Assembly (NCBI RefSeq): GCF_001956215.1
Contig: NZ_MRTQ01000030.1
Span: forward strand, 1-49,939
DNA from: Paenibacillus sp. FSL R5-0490
GTDB lineage: Bacteria > Bacillota > Bacilli > Bacillales > Cytobacillaceae
Length of the DNA: 49,939 nucleotides
Direction of reading: 5' to 3'
Shown here: positions 33,243 through 41,933 of the stretch, in pieces
Numbering within the stretch: the stretch's first letter is position 1
Layout of the letters: every line of letters starts with the position of its first letter
The notes under the pieces: generated by a model
Databases searched by the model: none
What the model saw: the letters and a program-made list of their open reading frames with translations, nothing else
Told to the model about the DNA's origin: nothing
Position numbers and translations under genes: made by a program

Positions 33243-33314
33243 ATGATACGTACAATTTTTATGGTAGTTGGAGCGATTGTGGTAATTGGCGCACTAATCA
33301 GCTGGTTATTCTAA
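33243..33314 (+). CDS. 23-aa single-pass membrane peptide
   Basis: The ATG at 33243 follows TGGAGTGAAAATAG. The 23-residue product begins MIRT and is then wholly hydrophobic (VVGAIVVIGALISWLF), one membrane helix. It lies 38 bp after the HPr-like gene and before a strong terminator, so both are likely in one transcript. No homologue is recognised. Confidence 0.6.
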   Translation: MIRTIFMVVGAIVVIGALISWLF

Positions 33315-33321
33315 ATTATTC

Positions 33322-33352
33322 TATTAAAAAAGGCCGAATGGCCTTTTTTTAT
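33322..33352. terminator. Terminator after the 23-aa peptide gene
   Basis: AAAAAGGCC-GAAT-GGCCTTTTTTT; symmetric, so it also ends the convergent methyltransferase transcript. Confidence 0.88.
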
Positions 33353-34095
33353 TTATATACAATGGCAATTGGCTGATAAAATCCAGACTCTTCCGGGAGC
33401 AGCCATTTGACCTGCCGAAAACCAGCTTTGCGCAGAAAATTGTTTAACTCTTCCCTTCTGTAGGCCCTATACTGAGAAAGTCTTTCTGACACAGACCAGG
33501 TTCCCTCCTTTTCCACCATTGTAAAATGCCTCAAATTATATATATCAGAATTCTGAAGCCAATCCCAAAGCTGAAAGGTTATGGTGTGATCCCTTTTTGC
33601 TGGCAAGGTGGATGTTGGCCTCTCTTTAAGAATTTCATCATAATTTCTGATAGAAAAGAGAAAAATGCCTTTCTCGCTGAGTAAACTGTAAACCTCTTTA
33701 AGTGCCTTGATGCATTCTTTTTCGGTGATAAGGTGCGGCAAGGCGTTATCCATAGAAATAATGGCATGAAAAGATTCACTGTGCACAGATGATAATGCCC
33801 TCATGTCTGCCTGATAAAATTGGATGTTCAGCTGTCTCAGTTCTGCTTCTCTTTTTGCCCTTAAGATAGACTTACCGCTAATGTCTGATGCAGTTATTTT
33901 GTACCCCTTTTGGGTGAGAGCTAATGTCTGAGTCCCTATTCCGCAAGAACAATCCAAAAGAGATGAATTTTTTTTTATGCCTTCTGCCGATAAAAGATTA
34001 TCCAGTACATCGCCCTGTCTGGCAATGGAACGATCCCAATTCTCAAATATTAAGTGATACTCTTCCGCTAACTCATCATAAAATTGTTCTGCCAT
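33349..34095 (-). CDS. Class I SAM-dependent methyltransferase
   Basis: A 248-aa methyltransferase. Motif I is LLDCSCGIGTQTLAL (near 45), in which the usual GxGxG has Ser/Cys changes (D-C-S-C-G-I-G-T). It is followed by ASDISGKSI (acidic loop), FYQADMRAL and AIISMDNALPHL (motif IV-like). The ATG at 34095 follows AAGGAGGTCATCTAT; the frame is open to 34134. The substrate is unknown. Confidence 0.85.
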   Translation of the reverse strand: MAEQFYDELAEEYHLIFENWDRSIARQGDVLDNLLSAEGIKKNSSLLDCSCGIGTQTLALTQKGYKITASDISGKSILRAKREAELRQLNIQFYQADMRALSSVHSESFHAIISMDNALPHLITEKECIKALKEVYSLLSEKGIFLFSIRNYDEILKERPTSTLPAKRDHTITFQLWDWLQNSDIYNLRHFTMVEKEGTWSVSERLSQYRAYRREELNNFLRKAGFRQVKWLLPEESGFYQPIAIVYK

Positions 34096-34105
34096 ATAGA
34101 TGACC

Positions 34106-34142
34106 TCCTTAAAAAAAAGAGTACAGCTTTTCACTGTACTCG
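34106..34142 (-). terminator. Intrinsic terminator of the PBP gene
   Basis: GAGTACAG pairs with CTGTACTC, followed by TTTTTTTT on the minus strand, between the PBP and methyltransferase genes. Confidence 0.9.
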
Positions 34143-34151
34143 TAAAATGTA

Positions 34152-36242
34152 TTAATCATTCTTCTTTTCTTTATCTTTCTTTTTATCTTTATCTTTTCCC
34201 TTGTGTTTCTCTTTCCCCTTATTCCATTTCTCCTTCCATTTCTCTTTTTCTTCTTCAATTCTTTCTTTTATCTTCTCTGTTTCTTTTTTTATGTTGTCTT
34301 CCCATGCTTTCCTTTGCTGCTCCCTTTGCCTCTGTTCCATCAAGCCGGCAATATGAGGGACATTAAATGACTTTGCTTCCTGATTTTTCAGGGCTTCTGA
34401 CATGATTGCCCGGAATATCGGAGCTGTACCTTCACTGCTGGAGGTAGTAAGATAATTATTCGCATCTGTCTTATCATGGCCTACCCACACAGCACCGACC
34501 AGCTGTGGTGTGTAGCCGACAAACCATTGATCCTTAACTCCGTCAATGCCTTCGATGGTCATTTGTGTACTGCCCGTTTTCCCTGCAACTTCTCTGCCTG
34601 GTAATTGGGCAGCCTTCCCTGTACCATGCTGAACTACCCCTAGAAGCATGGTGGTCACTTTATCTGCAACATCCTTGGAAATGATTCTTGTATTCTCACC
34701 TTTCCACTCTGCGACTGTGACTCCATCTTTATCAACTATTTTTGTAATGGAATGTGCTTCCGGCCTCTCGCCGCCATTTGCAAATACAGCATATGCCTGC
34801 GCCATGGTCAGAGGAGAAACTCCAACACTTGTGCCCCCAAGAGCAAGTGCAAGATTTTGATTGATGGCTTCTTCAGGTATGCCAAACCTCTTTGCCGCAT
34901 CAACCCCTTTGTCCACACCAATCTCATCTAAAAGCCATACAGCAGGAACATTTAAAGAGTCCTTGACTGCTTCATACATTGGCACATTTCCCCGGAACTG
35001 GCCATTATAGTTATTCGGCTCATAATCTTTGCCGAATGTCATTCTTTCATCTTTAAGTTCATCTGTGATCTTCCAACCCGCCTCCAGTGCTGCTGTGTAT
35101 GGCACAATCGGCTTCATGGTCGATCCCGGCTGGCCTACTTTATGAACGGCACGGTTATGTCCAAGAAGGGTATGTTCACCTCTTCCGCCTGCTAGGGCAC
35201 GGATTCCGCCATTCTTTGGATCCAGAAGTATGGCTCCGCTTTGAACCTGCTGATCTCCAGTACCCTTAGGAAATAATTGATCATTTGTGTAGGTTTCTTC
35301 AACACTGCTCTGCATATCCTGATCAAGCTCTGTATATATTTGATATCCGTCACTTAAAAGCTCATCAAGTGAAATATTGTATTTATTAATCGCTTCTTCC
35401 AGAACCACATCTACATAATATGGGTATTTCCCTTTAAAGGGATCACCGCCGCTGTCTTCAAAAACAAGCTTTTCATTTTTTGCTTTCTCCCATTCCTTTT
35501 CAGTAATAAAGTTGTGTTCTTTCATACGGTCAAGGACGGTATTCCTTCTCTCAATTGCCTTTTCTTCATTTTGGTAAGGGTTGATGGCTGATGGGGCTTT
35601 AACCAGCCCTGCCAGCAATGCTGCTTCACTAATGGAGAGATCCTCAACATCTTTTCCATAGTACTTCATCGCCGCACGTTTAATCCCCCATGCGCCTTCC
35701 CCGAAATAAACCTGGTTTAAATACATTTGAAGTATTTCGTCTTTGCTGTATTCCTTTTCAATTTCAATGGCCAGGAAAAACTCTTCCAGTTTTCTTTTGT
35801 ATGTTTTTTCTGCAGACAATAGTGCATTTTTGGTCAGCTGCTGGGTAAGCGTGCTGCCGCCCTCGACTATTCCGCCTGCTTTCACGTTTGTAAAGAAGGC
35901 CCTGCCTATACCTTTTAAATCGATGCCCCCGTGTTCATAAAAGCGGTGGTCTTCAATGGCAATAACTGCATTTTTCATATGATCAGGAATTTGATCTATG
36001 GAAATGCCTTCATTTTTATTTGCTGAGATCTTGCTTGCTACTTCCCCATCAGCGTCATAAATGACTGTGGATTGTGCAAGCCCTGCTTCGAGTGCACTGA
36101 TATCCGCATCCTTATATGAAAAATAGACGAAGCTTAAGAAAGCCAGGACCAAAGTAGATGCAAGCAATATGGATACCTGTGTCAAGTGAAGCTTATTCCA
36201 AGTTGACTGAAACTTTTTAATAACTGAAGTTTTCTTTCTCAT
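34152..36242 (-). CDS. Class A penicillin-binding protein (glycosyltransferase/transpeptidase)
   Basis: A 696-aa bifunctional cell-wall enzyme. One membrane helix is at ~24-42. The glycosyltransferase domain has EDHRFYEHGG (near 97) and GGSTLTQQLTKN (near 128). The transpeptidase domain has STMK (374-377, active Ser), SLN (429-431) and KTGS (555-558). The C-terminal ~45 residues are a Lys/Glu-rich tail built of KEKWKEKW and KDKDKKKDK stretches. The ATG at 36242 follows TTTGGAGG; the frame is open to 36374. B. subtilis PbpF is the closest type I can suggest. Confidence 0.92.
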   Translation of the reverse strand: MRKKTSVIKKFQSTWNKLHLTQVSILLASTLVLAFLSFVYFSYKDADISALEAGLAQSTVIYDADGEVASKISANKNEGISIDQIPDHMKNAVIAIEDHRFYEHGGIDLKGIGRAFFTNVKAGGIVEGGSTLTQQLTKNALLSAEKTYKRKLEEFFLAIEIEKEYSKDEILQMYLNQVYFGEGAWGIKRAAMKYYGKDVEDLSISEAALLAGLVKAPSAINPYQNEEKAIERRNTVLDRMKEHNFITEKEWEKAKNEKLVFEDSGGDPFKGKYPYYVDVVLEEAINKYNISLDELLSDGYQIYTELDQDMQSSVEETYTNDQLFPKGTGDQQVQSGAILLDPKNGGIRALAGGRGEHTLLGHNRAVHKVGQPGSTMKPIVPYTAALEAGWKITDELKDERMTFGKDYEPNNYNGQFRGNVPMYEAVKDSLNVPAVWLLDEIGVDKGVDAAKRFGIPEEAINQNLALALGGTSVGVSPLTMAQAYAVFANGGERPEAHSITKIVDKDGVTVAEWKGENTRIISKDVADKVTTMLLGVVQHGTGKAAQLPGREVAGKTGSTQMTIEGIDGVKDQWFVGYTPQLVGAVWVGHDKTDANNYLTTSSSEGTAPIFRAIMSEALKNQEAKSFNVPHIAGLMEQRQREQQRKAWEDNIKKETEKIKERIEEEKEKWKEKWNKGKEKHKGKDKDKKKDKEKKND

Positions 36243-36561
36243 ATTTCCTCCAAATTCTTGCTGATGATTAATTTGCATTTGTGCGGAAGTCTTCAGATTA
36301 CACCGATAACAGCATAACTTCAATGAATATGTTTTTATATAGTATTTGTTTCCATGCAAATTTCTGAAGGTCATATAAAAAATACCCTGAAATTCCCAAT
36401 GTTACTCTTCACTATGCTGAAAAATGTGCATTAGAATTTACGGAGCCCGGTCATTTTTTATGGGGGTATTTTGTTTTCAAGCTGTATTTTTATGATTTAC
36501 TCTTCGCAGCAGAGGGTATAGAACCAATAAGTTTCCTTACTATAAGAAGGAGTGAACACTG

Positions 36562-37098
36562 ATGAATTTTAATAAAATTGTATTGGGCTATGATGATACA
36601 GACGGAAGCAGACAGGCTTTGAATATGGCAATCGGATTAGTTAAACAAAACCCTGATGCTCAGCTGCTGGTTGCTCAGGTCTTTGAAGAAACAGTTGAAA
36701 ATATTCACATAAACAACGAAAAAGCGGTAGAGCCTGTAAGAACGAATGGCTATCTGCTTGAAGGAATTCAGATCCCTCCTCTTCCGGTATATCATGATGA
36801 ATCCTCTTCCAATACACACGCAAGAGTAAAGCATAGCGTAGACAATACTTTTTTCAATGCAAGGGAAATCCTTGAGCCTTACAGCATTAATGCGAAGTTC
36901 GATGTTATTGAGGGAAATCCTGCAGAAAGCATTTGTGAATATGCAGCGGCTGAAAACGCAGACTTAATTATTGTGGGAAGCTCAGGCAAGGGCGGAATTA
37001 AAAAGATGTTCCTGGGCAGCACCAGTACAAAAGTTGCCAGGAATGCGCCTTGCCCCGTGCTTATAGCTAAGGATAAGGAAAGTCCGCAAATCCCTTAA
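36562..37098 (+). CDS. Universal stress protein (UspA family)
   Basis: A 178-aa UspA-fold protein with the ATP-binding signature GSSGKGGIKKMFLGSTSTKV (G-2x-G-9x-G-S/T, near 140) and the family end APCPVLIAKD. An insert at residues ~45-80, containing YHDESSS, lengthens the usual ~140-150 residues. The SD is AAGAAGGAG. A terminator follows. Role: a stress-induced nucleotide-binding protein, target unknown. Confidence 0.9.
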   Translation: MNFNKIVLGYDDTDGSRQALNMAIGLVKQNPDAQLLVAQVFEETVENIHINNEKAVEPVRTNGYLLEGIQIPPLPVYHDESSSNTHARVKHSVDNTFFNAREILEPYSINAKFDVIEGNPAESICEYAAAENADLIIVGSSGKGGIKKMFLGSTSTKVARNAPCPVLIAKDKESPQIP

Positions 37099-37102
37099 AA
37101 TA

Positions 37103-37132
37103 GAAAAGCAGCCCGGTGGCTGCTTTTTTATG
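37103..37132 (+). terminator. Intrinsic terminator of the usp gene
   Basis: AAGCAGCC-CGGT-GGCTGCTT followed by TTTTATG. Confidence 0.9.
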
Positions 37133-37144
37133 TGAATACAGCTA

Positions 37145-37615
37145 TTATTCGTGAAGGTCTTTATTCTCTGCTGCCAGCTCCTCAAATCGTTCTTTAGAAG
37201 ACAATTCATCGAAACTGCTGTAAATTCTAAAATGGTCCTGATCAATAATCCGGTAGTGCTGGCTGATGATATTCTGCTGAAGGATCAGACTGTTGCTTCT
37301 CTTCAATTCCCTCCACCAGAGCTTTCCGCCAAGAGTCTTTTCCTTCCTGTAATCAATTCCTTCTCTGGCAATAGTCTCCAGAACTTCTAATGGTTCATTT
37401 CCAAACAAAAACCGGACCGTTTCCGTTTCTCTGAATAAAGCACAAACGGCTACCACTGTCGACCAGCCTGCCTCTGCCCGCCCTTTCTCAATTTGAACAA
37501 GCGTCTTTTTTGAAACACCAATAATTTCTGCCATTTTATCCTGTGTGTATCCTGCCTCTGTACGTATAAGACGGATCTTATCTGAAACTTTCAGTATAAT
37601 TTCATCTCTAGTCAA
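37145..37615 (-). CDS. XRE-family transcriptional regulator
   Basis: A 156-aa protein with a helix-turn-helix at residues ~10-65 (IRLIRTEAGYTQDKMAEIIGVSKKTLVQIEKGRAEAGWSTVVAVCALF). The C-terminal ~90 residues hold no domain I recognise; they include KLWWRELKRSNSLILQQNI. The start is TTG at 37615; its SD (AAAGGGAATG) is distant, so the start is uncertain. A 16-bp perfect palindrome 27 bp upstream is a strong autoregulatory operator candidate. Confidence 0.82.
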   Translation of the reverse strand: MTRDEIILKVSDKIRLIRTEAGYTQDKMAEIIGVSKKTLVQIEKGRAEAGWSTVVAVCALFRETETVRFLFGNEPLEVLETIAREGIDYRKEKTLGGKLWWRELKRSNSLILQQNIISQHYRIIDQDHFRIYSSFDELSSKERFEELAAENKDLHE

Positions 37616-37641
37616 TGCAGCTTCATTCCCTTTTTGTTGTT

Positions 37642-37657
37642 GGTGTAAATTTACACC
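37642..37657. promoter_or_regulatory. 16-bp perfect palindrome, operator candidate for the XRE gene
   Basis: GGTGTAAATTTACACC is a perfect inverted repeat 27 bp upstream of the XRE start codon. Binding of the XRE dimer is inferred. The divergent kinase gene starts 228 bp away and could share it. Confidence 0.65.
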
Positions 37658-37884
37658 TGCCTCTATATTATAAAAGAAATAATAACCATTTTACAAATAA
37701 AAAACTGCCTTTTTCTTTAACTATACCAATTATCACAAAAAAATGACTGTGCTTTTAGTCACAAGTTGGCCTTATTCCTCAGGGTAAAATTGCTGATATT
37801 TTCCATTAATTTAACAGAGGATTTTGCCGGATTCTATCGAAATCTATTGGTTAACTGTTATTATGCAAAAAAGTGGAGGATAAA

Positions 37885-39024
37885 ATGACGATTGAAACAA
37901 ATAATGCCATATTGCAACTTCTGCTGACGGAAAAAGAAAACCTTTTAAGTGAATGGAATGAGAAAATCCTCATAAATAAGGATGACCCTTTTAAAGATAA
38001 AATCAAGGAGAATGGCGATGCCATGTTCCAATTAATTATTCAAATCTTAATAAAAGACGGGAAAGAACTGGAAAACTATATTCAAAAACTGGCCTACACT
38101 GTCGCTGAACAGCGAGTAAAAGCAGATATTAATATTGGAGACTTTGTTTATAATGTCAACTTGGGAAGAACAATCGTCCTCAATATATTTAATCGTTCCG
38201 AAATACATTTTCATGAACTCCAGAGACAGTACGAAAGAATCGGTTATTGCTTCGATAAATTCTTATATCACGCAGTGTCCAGATATACCGATGCCAAAGA
38301 TCAGATTATTAAGGAAAAAACACAATTTATTGATTCCACCCATAAAGATAGATTAACTCTTCTGGGCCAAATGACTTCAAGCTTTATTCATGAGTTCAGA
38401 AATCCGCTTACCTCTGTACAAGGGTTTATTCAGCTTTTAAAATCCGAAAATCCCTCCATGAAGTATTTGGATATCATTTCAAATGAACTGGAGCAGCTGA
38501 ATTTTAGAATTTCACAATTCCTGCTCCTCTCTAAAAAGGAACTGATCGGAAAAGAAAAAATTACATTCTCTTTAAATGAATTAATAGATGAAGTCCTGAT
38601 ATTCTTATATCCCAGTATCCTGGATGGAAAGGTTACGATCCTTCAGGATATAAAAGATGATATCTATTTGGTTGGCTATGCGGATGAAATCCGCCAAGTC
38701 TTCATTAATATTATCTTCAATGCCATTGATGTGCTTACACAGTACCGCAGCGACCCTGTCATTCATATTAAAAGCAAATGGACTTCAGATGGGCACATAA
38801 GATTGGATATTTCTAATAATGGGCCAAGAATTCCTGATCATCTTATCAATTCCATTTTCGAGCCATTTGTTACAACAAAAACACTCGGAACAGGGCTGGG
38901 TCTATTTGTCTGCAGAGAGATAATTGAAAAACATCAAGGGACTCTGACATGTGATACCGAATCAGACTGGACCGTTTTCAGCATAACTTTGCCAACTGAA
39001 AAGCTGACTAAAGATATGAGCTGA
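37885..39024 (+). CDS. Orphan sensor histidine kinase with HisK_N-like N-terminal domain
   Basis: A 379-aa soluble kinase. Residues ~1-145 form a helical sensor region resembling HisK_N (globin-like fold in Bacillus sporulation kinases). The H-box is FIHEFRNPLTSVQGF (near 165), the N-box FNAIDVL (near 282), and the G-box GTGLGLF (near 341). No membrane segment is seen. There is no response regulator next to it, so it may feed the Spo0F phosphorelay by family analogy. The ATG at 37885 follows GTGGAGG; the GTG at 37873 is part of the SD. Confidence 0.85.
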   Translation: MTIETNNAILQLLLTEKENLLSEWNEKILINKDDPFKDKIKENGDAMFQLIIQILIKDGKELENYIQKLAYTVAEQRVKADINIGDFVYNVNLGRTIVLNIFNRSEIHFHELQRQYERIGYCFDKFLYHAVSRYTDAKDQIIKEKTQFIDSTHKDRLTLLGQMTSSFIHEFRNPLTSVQGFIQLLKSENPSMKYLDIISNELEQLNFRISQFLLLSKKELIGKEKITFSLNELIDEVLIFLYPSILDGKVTILQDIKDDIYLVGYADEIRQVFINIIFNAIDVLTQYRSDPVIHIKSKWTSDGHIRLDISNNGPRIPDHLINSIFEPFVTTKTLGTGLGLFVCREIIEKHQGTLTCDTESDWTVFSITLPTEKLTKDMS

Positions 39025-39128
39025 CTCTGAATCCTGGGAACAGCTTTTTCGTCTTTCATACTAAAAATGCTTCTATGATTTAAACAATAAATTATTATAT
39101 TTATAGTTTGCCGGAGGGGGTTTGTCAC

Positions 39129-39671
39129 TTGTTTTCTTTAAAGGTAGATGAGGATATAGAATTGCAATTGTTCCAGCTTCATCATTCAGAAGAGCTTTTC
39201 AGCTTGGTGGACCGGAACCGCAGCCACTTAAGAGAATGGCTTCCATGGGTAGATAATATGGCTTCACCTGTTCAGTATCATTCGATCATTCCTATTTGGC
39301 TGAAACAGTTTGCCGATAATAACGGCTTTAATGCCGGAATCCGTTATCAGGGAAAACTTGCAGGCTCTATTGGTTTTCACCATATAGACTGGAACAACAG
39401 ACAAACCAGCATTGGATACTACCTTGCCGAAAATTTTGAAGGCAGAGGAATTATGACACGAAGTGTGCAGGCCATGGTCAATCATGCTTTTTTTGATTTA
39501 AAATTGAACCGCATCGAAATACGCTGCGGAATCAAAAATGGAAAAAGCCGTGCGATTCCTGAACGGCTCGGCTTTCGGCAGGAAGGAATCATCCGGGATG
39601 GCGAGTATCTTTATAATCGATATCACGATCTTGCCGTATATGGACTTCTGTCAAGAGAATGGAATGTTTAA
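39129..39671 (+). CDS. GNAT acetyltransferase, RimJ/RimL type, YdaF-like
   Basis: A 180-aa N-acetyltransferase resembling B. subtilis YdaF: HLREWLPWVD (near 36), the acetyl-CoA loop NFEGRGIMT (near 108), NRIEIRCGIKNGKSRAIPERLGF (near 131). TTG at 39129 sits 8 nt after GCCGGAGGGGG and matches the YdaF start (MFSxxV); the frame is open to 39108. YdaF-like enzymes may acetylate ribosomal or other protein N termini; the substrate is not known. Confidence 0.87.
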   Translation: MFSLKVDEDIELQLFQLHHSEELFSLVDRNRSHLREWLPWVDNMASPVQYHSIIPIWLKQFADNNGFNAGIRYQGKLAGSIGFHHIDWNNRQTSIGYYLAENFEGRGIMTRSVQAMVNHAFFDLKLNRIEIRCGIKNGKSRAIPERLGFRQEGIIRDGEYLYNRYHDLAVYGLLSREWNV

Positions 39672-39674
39672 ACA

Positions 39675-39705
39675 AAAAGCCTGCTCAGGCTTTTTTATTT
39701 TTCCC
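39675..39705 (+). terminator. Intrinsic terminator of the acetyltransferase gene
   Basis: AAAGCCTG-CT-CAGGCTTT followed by TTTATTTTT. Confidence 0.88.
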
Positions 39706-39836
39706 TGCATACAAAAATATTGGATTAATTATTTCTCCTGATTACATCTCTTAAATAAGGGTAATTTCAATTAAAGTAAATCCTTTATTCATGGTTTATT
39801 TGTAAAATTCATGAATGAGGGAAAAGTACTTATTAT

Positions 39837-39877
39837 AAAGGAGGTGCCGGCCCCTTACATTTCGTGTAAGGGATAAT
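39837..39877 (+). promoter_or_regulatory. SD-hairpin leader of the first CNNM gene
   Basis: AAAGGAGGTG (39837-39846) is followed by the hairpin CCCTTACA/TGTAAGGG (39852-39859 and 39865-39872, loop of 5), then ATAAT and the start codon. The strong SD is 31 nt from the ATG unless the hairpin brings it closer. A second, weaker SD (AAGGG) lies in the hairpin's 3' arm. Confidence 0.55.
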
Positions 39878-41170
39878 ATGATCACCCTTAACCTTTTCTT
39901 ATTATTTTTATTAATCGCATTAACTGCTTTTTTTGTTGCATCTGAATTTGCCATTGTTAAAGTAAGGACTTCACGAATTGACCAGCTTATGCTGGAGGGA
40001 AATCCTAAAGCCCGTTCTGCAAAACAAGTTATAAGCAGTCTGGATGAATATCTATCTGCCTGTCAGCTTGGAATTACAATAACCGCACTGGGTCTCGGGT
40101 GGCTCGGTGAACCGACTATTGAGAGACTGCTTCATCCGGTATTTGAAAGTCTTAACTTGCAGGCTTCCGTAACTCATTTCCTATCCTTTGTCATTGCTTT
40201 TGCTGTTGTGACATTTCTCCATGTGGTCATTGGAGAGCTTGCGCCAAAGACCTTTGCGATTCAAAAAGCAGAAGCCATTACTTTAACTTTTTCGAAGCCA
40301 TTAATATTATTTTACAGGGTTATGTATCCGTTTATCTGGATTTTAAATGGTTCAGCCAGAGTTGTTACAGGATTATTCGGACTGAAGCCAGTTTCAGAGA
40401 GTGAAATGGCCCACTCAGAGGAAGAACTGCGGATTATTCTATCTGAAAGCTTAAAGAGCGGTGAAATTAATCCCTCTGAATACCAGTATGTGGACCGGAT
40501 ATTTGAATTTGACAATAGAATCGCCAAAGAGATAATGGTTCCCCGGACCGAAATTGTTACCATTCCGGAAGATTCATCACTGGAAGAAACTCTCGATCTC
40601 ATATTAAATGAGCGTTATACCCGCTATCCGGTTACGGCGGGCGATAAGGATAATATTCTCGGAATCATTAATGTTAAGGAAATTTTAACTGACTGTGTAA
40701 GAAAAAAATGTGAAGGCAAACACCCCTTACTGCAATATATTAAACCTGTCATCAGGGTGATTGAAACCATTCCCATTCACGATTTGCTCCTTAGAATGCA
40801 AAAGGAGCGTTCACATATGGCGATTCTTCTTGATGAGTACGGCGGAACCGCTGGAGTGGTCACAGCTGAAGATATCCTGGAAGAAATCGTAGGTGAAATC
40901 CGGGACGAATTTGATGCCGATGAGCTTCCGCTTGTTCAAAAGACAGGAGAAAACCATTATATCCTTGATGCGAAACTGCTGATTTCAGAAGCAAATGATC
41001 TCCTGGGAACAACATTATCTGATGATGATGTGGACACTATCGGCGGATGGATTATGACGCAGAAATATGATGCTGCTCAGGGAGACTTTGTTGAGCAGGA
41101 AGGATACAGATTTATGATTAAAGAAATGGATGGACACCATATTTCTTATATTGAAGTTGTGAAAATATAA
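39878..41170 (+). CDS. yhdP: CNNM/CorC-type transporter (DUF21-CBS-CorC_HlyC), YhdP-like
   Basis: A 430-aa membrane protein. The DUF21 membrane domain covers ~1-190 with four hydrophobic segments ([37 protein letters not shown] conserved). Two CBS domains follow at ~205-330 ([37 protein letters not shown]). The CorC_HlyC domain is at ~345-428 ([10 protein letters not shown]). In B. subtilis, YhdP (MpfA) exports magnesium, so Mg2+ extrusion is the expected role. The ATG lies beyond a hairpin leader; a paralogue follows the MerR gene. Confidence 0.9.
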   Translation: MITLNLFLLFLLIALTAFFVASEFAIVKVRTSRIDQLMLEGNPKARSAKQVISSLDEYLSACQLGITITALGLGWLGEPTIERLLHPVFESLNLQASVTHFLSFVIAFAVVTFLHVVIGELAPKTFAIQKAEAITLTFSKPLILFYRVMYPFIWILNGSARVVTGLFGLKPVSESEMAHSEEELRIILSESLKSGEINPSEYQYVDRIFEFDNRIAKEIMVPRTEIVTIPEDSSLEETLDLILNERYTRYPVTAGDKDNILGIINVKEILTDCVRKKCEGKHPLLQYIKPVIRVIETIPIHDLLLRMQKERSHMAILLDEYGGTAGVVTAEDILEEIVGEIRDEFDADELPLVQKTGENHYILDAKLLISEANDLLGTTLSDDDVDTIGGWIMTQKYDAAQGDFVEQEGYRFMIKEMDGHHISYIEVVKI

Positions 41171-41182
41171 TCTGCATTTTTT

Positions 41183-41218
41183 TAAACCGGGAGCACACTT
41201 TTGCTCCCGGTTTTTGCT
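41183..41218 (+). terminator. Intrinsic terminator of the first CNNM gene
   Basis: AAACCGGGAGC pairs with GCTCCCGGTTT, followed by TTTGC. Confidence 0.9.
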
Positions 41219-41349
41219 GACCGCGGACTGCTTAAGTTCCACCTTTTTCAAACTCAATAAAAAATTTAATTTTTCCGAATCTTTTTACTTCATATTTAAG
41301 GAATAATTTCATAAAATAAATGTAATCCTTTTTTCAAAAACTGCTACGT

Positions 41350-41379
41350 TTGACTGTATGGTTTCCGCTAACGTATAAT
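41350..41379 (+). promoter_or_regulatory. SigA promoter of the MerR-family gene
   Basis: TTGACT (41350-41355), an 18-bp spacer, and TATAAT (41374-41379). Long spacers are common in MerR-controlled promoters, so autoregulation is possible. No other gene is seen in 41219-41447. Confidence 0.65.
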
Positions 41380-41450
41380 TGATTCTAACTATATCTCTTG
41401 TTGTAAAGCATTATTATGGAGATATAAGTATTCAAAACAGAGGTGATATG

Positions 41451-41869
41451 ATGGGGCTTACTATCGTATCGGCGAATTAGCCAATATTGCTAACGTTTCC
41501 AAAAGAACCATTGACTACTACACTAGCATTGGCCTAATAAAAGCGAAACGCTCAAAATCAAATTATCGCATATATTCAGAAGAAGTTTTGTCTGATCTAA
41601 GATTTATCGATGAATGCAAAATACTGCATCTTCCGCTTGAAGAGATTAAGAGAAAACTAGAAATGAAAACGAAAAGGGAAATTCAGACAGGGGAAGTTGA
41701 AAAGCATATCAATGCAGTCACATTACAGATGAAACAGCTGCAGCAGGAAATAGCTGTCCTCATGCCGCTCATCAATACAATGAATGAGGAGCAGAAAGAT
41801 GGCTTCTCCAGTAGGCTGACTGCCGAGAGTACTGCTTTGCTCCGTTCCCTTTCCGGCTTAACAAGCTAA
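41451..41869 (+). pseudogene. MerR-family regulator with a frameshifted start (yhdQ position)
   Basis: The reading frame YYRIGELANIANVSKRTIDYYTSIGL is an excellent MerR helix-turn-helix from 41459, but no ATG, GTG or TTG opens it before 41588, which would cut off the DNA-binding domain. The ATG at 41451 (SD AGAGGTGAT) reads ATG GGG CTT and stops after nine codons. One extra G in the GGGG run at 41453-41456 would give M-G-A-Y-Y-R-I-G, a normal MerR start, and a ~139-aa protein. The C-terminal half is a coiled coil without the Cys pair of copper sensors. It sits between two CNNM genes as yhdQ does. Either a sequencing error or a real frameshift. Confidence 0.75.
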
Positions 41870-41888
41870 TCCCATTTTTCACAAAATC

Positions 41889-41933
41889 AGGAGGTGACAC
41901 CCTGCCCGTTCAGGCGGGATAAGGGGAACTTAT
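41889..41933 (+). promoter_or_regulatory. SD-hairpin leader of the second CNNM gene
   Basis: AGGAGGTG (41889-41896), then hairpin CCTGCC/GGCGGG (41901-41906 and 41913-41918), then AAGGGGA as a second SD before the TTG. ATAAG/CTTAT (41919-41923, 41929-41933) can enclose that SD. The plan is the same as at 39837-39877, although the stem sequences differ. Confidence 0.55.

Noticed and set aside
41588..41869. Stand-alone 93-aa protein starting at TTG 41588
   Set aside because: It lacks an SD and would be a MerR protein without its DNA-binding domain; the open frame continues upstream into that domain.
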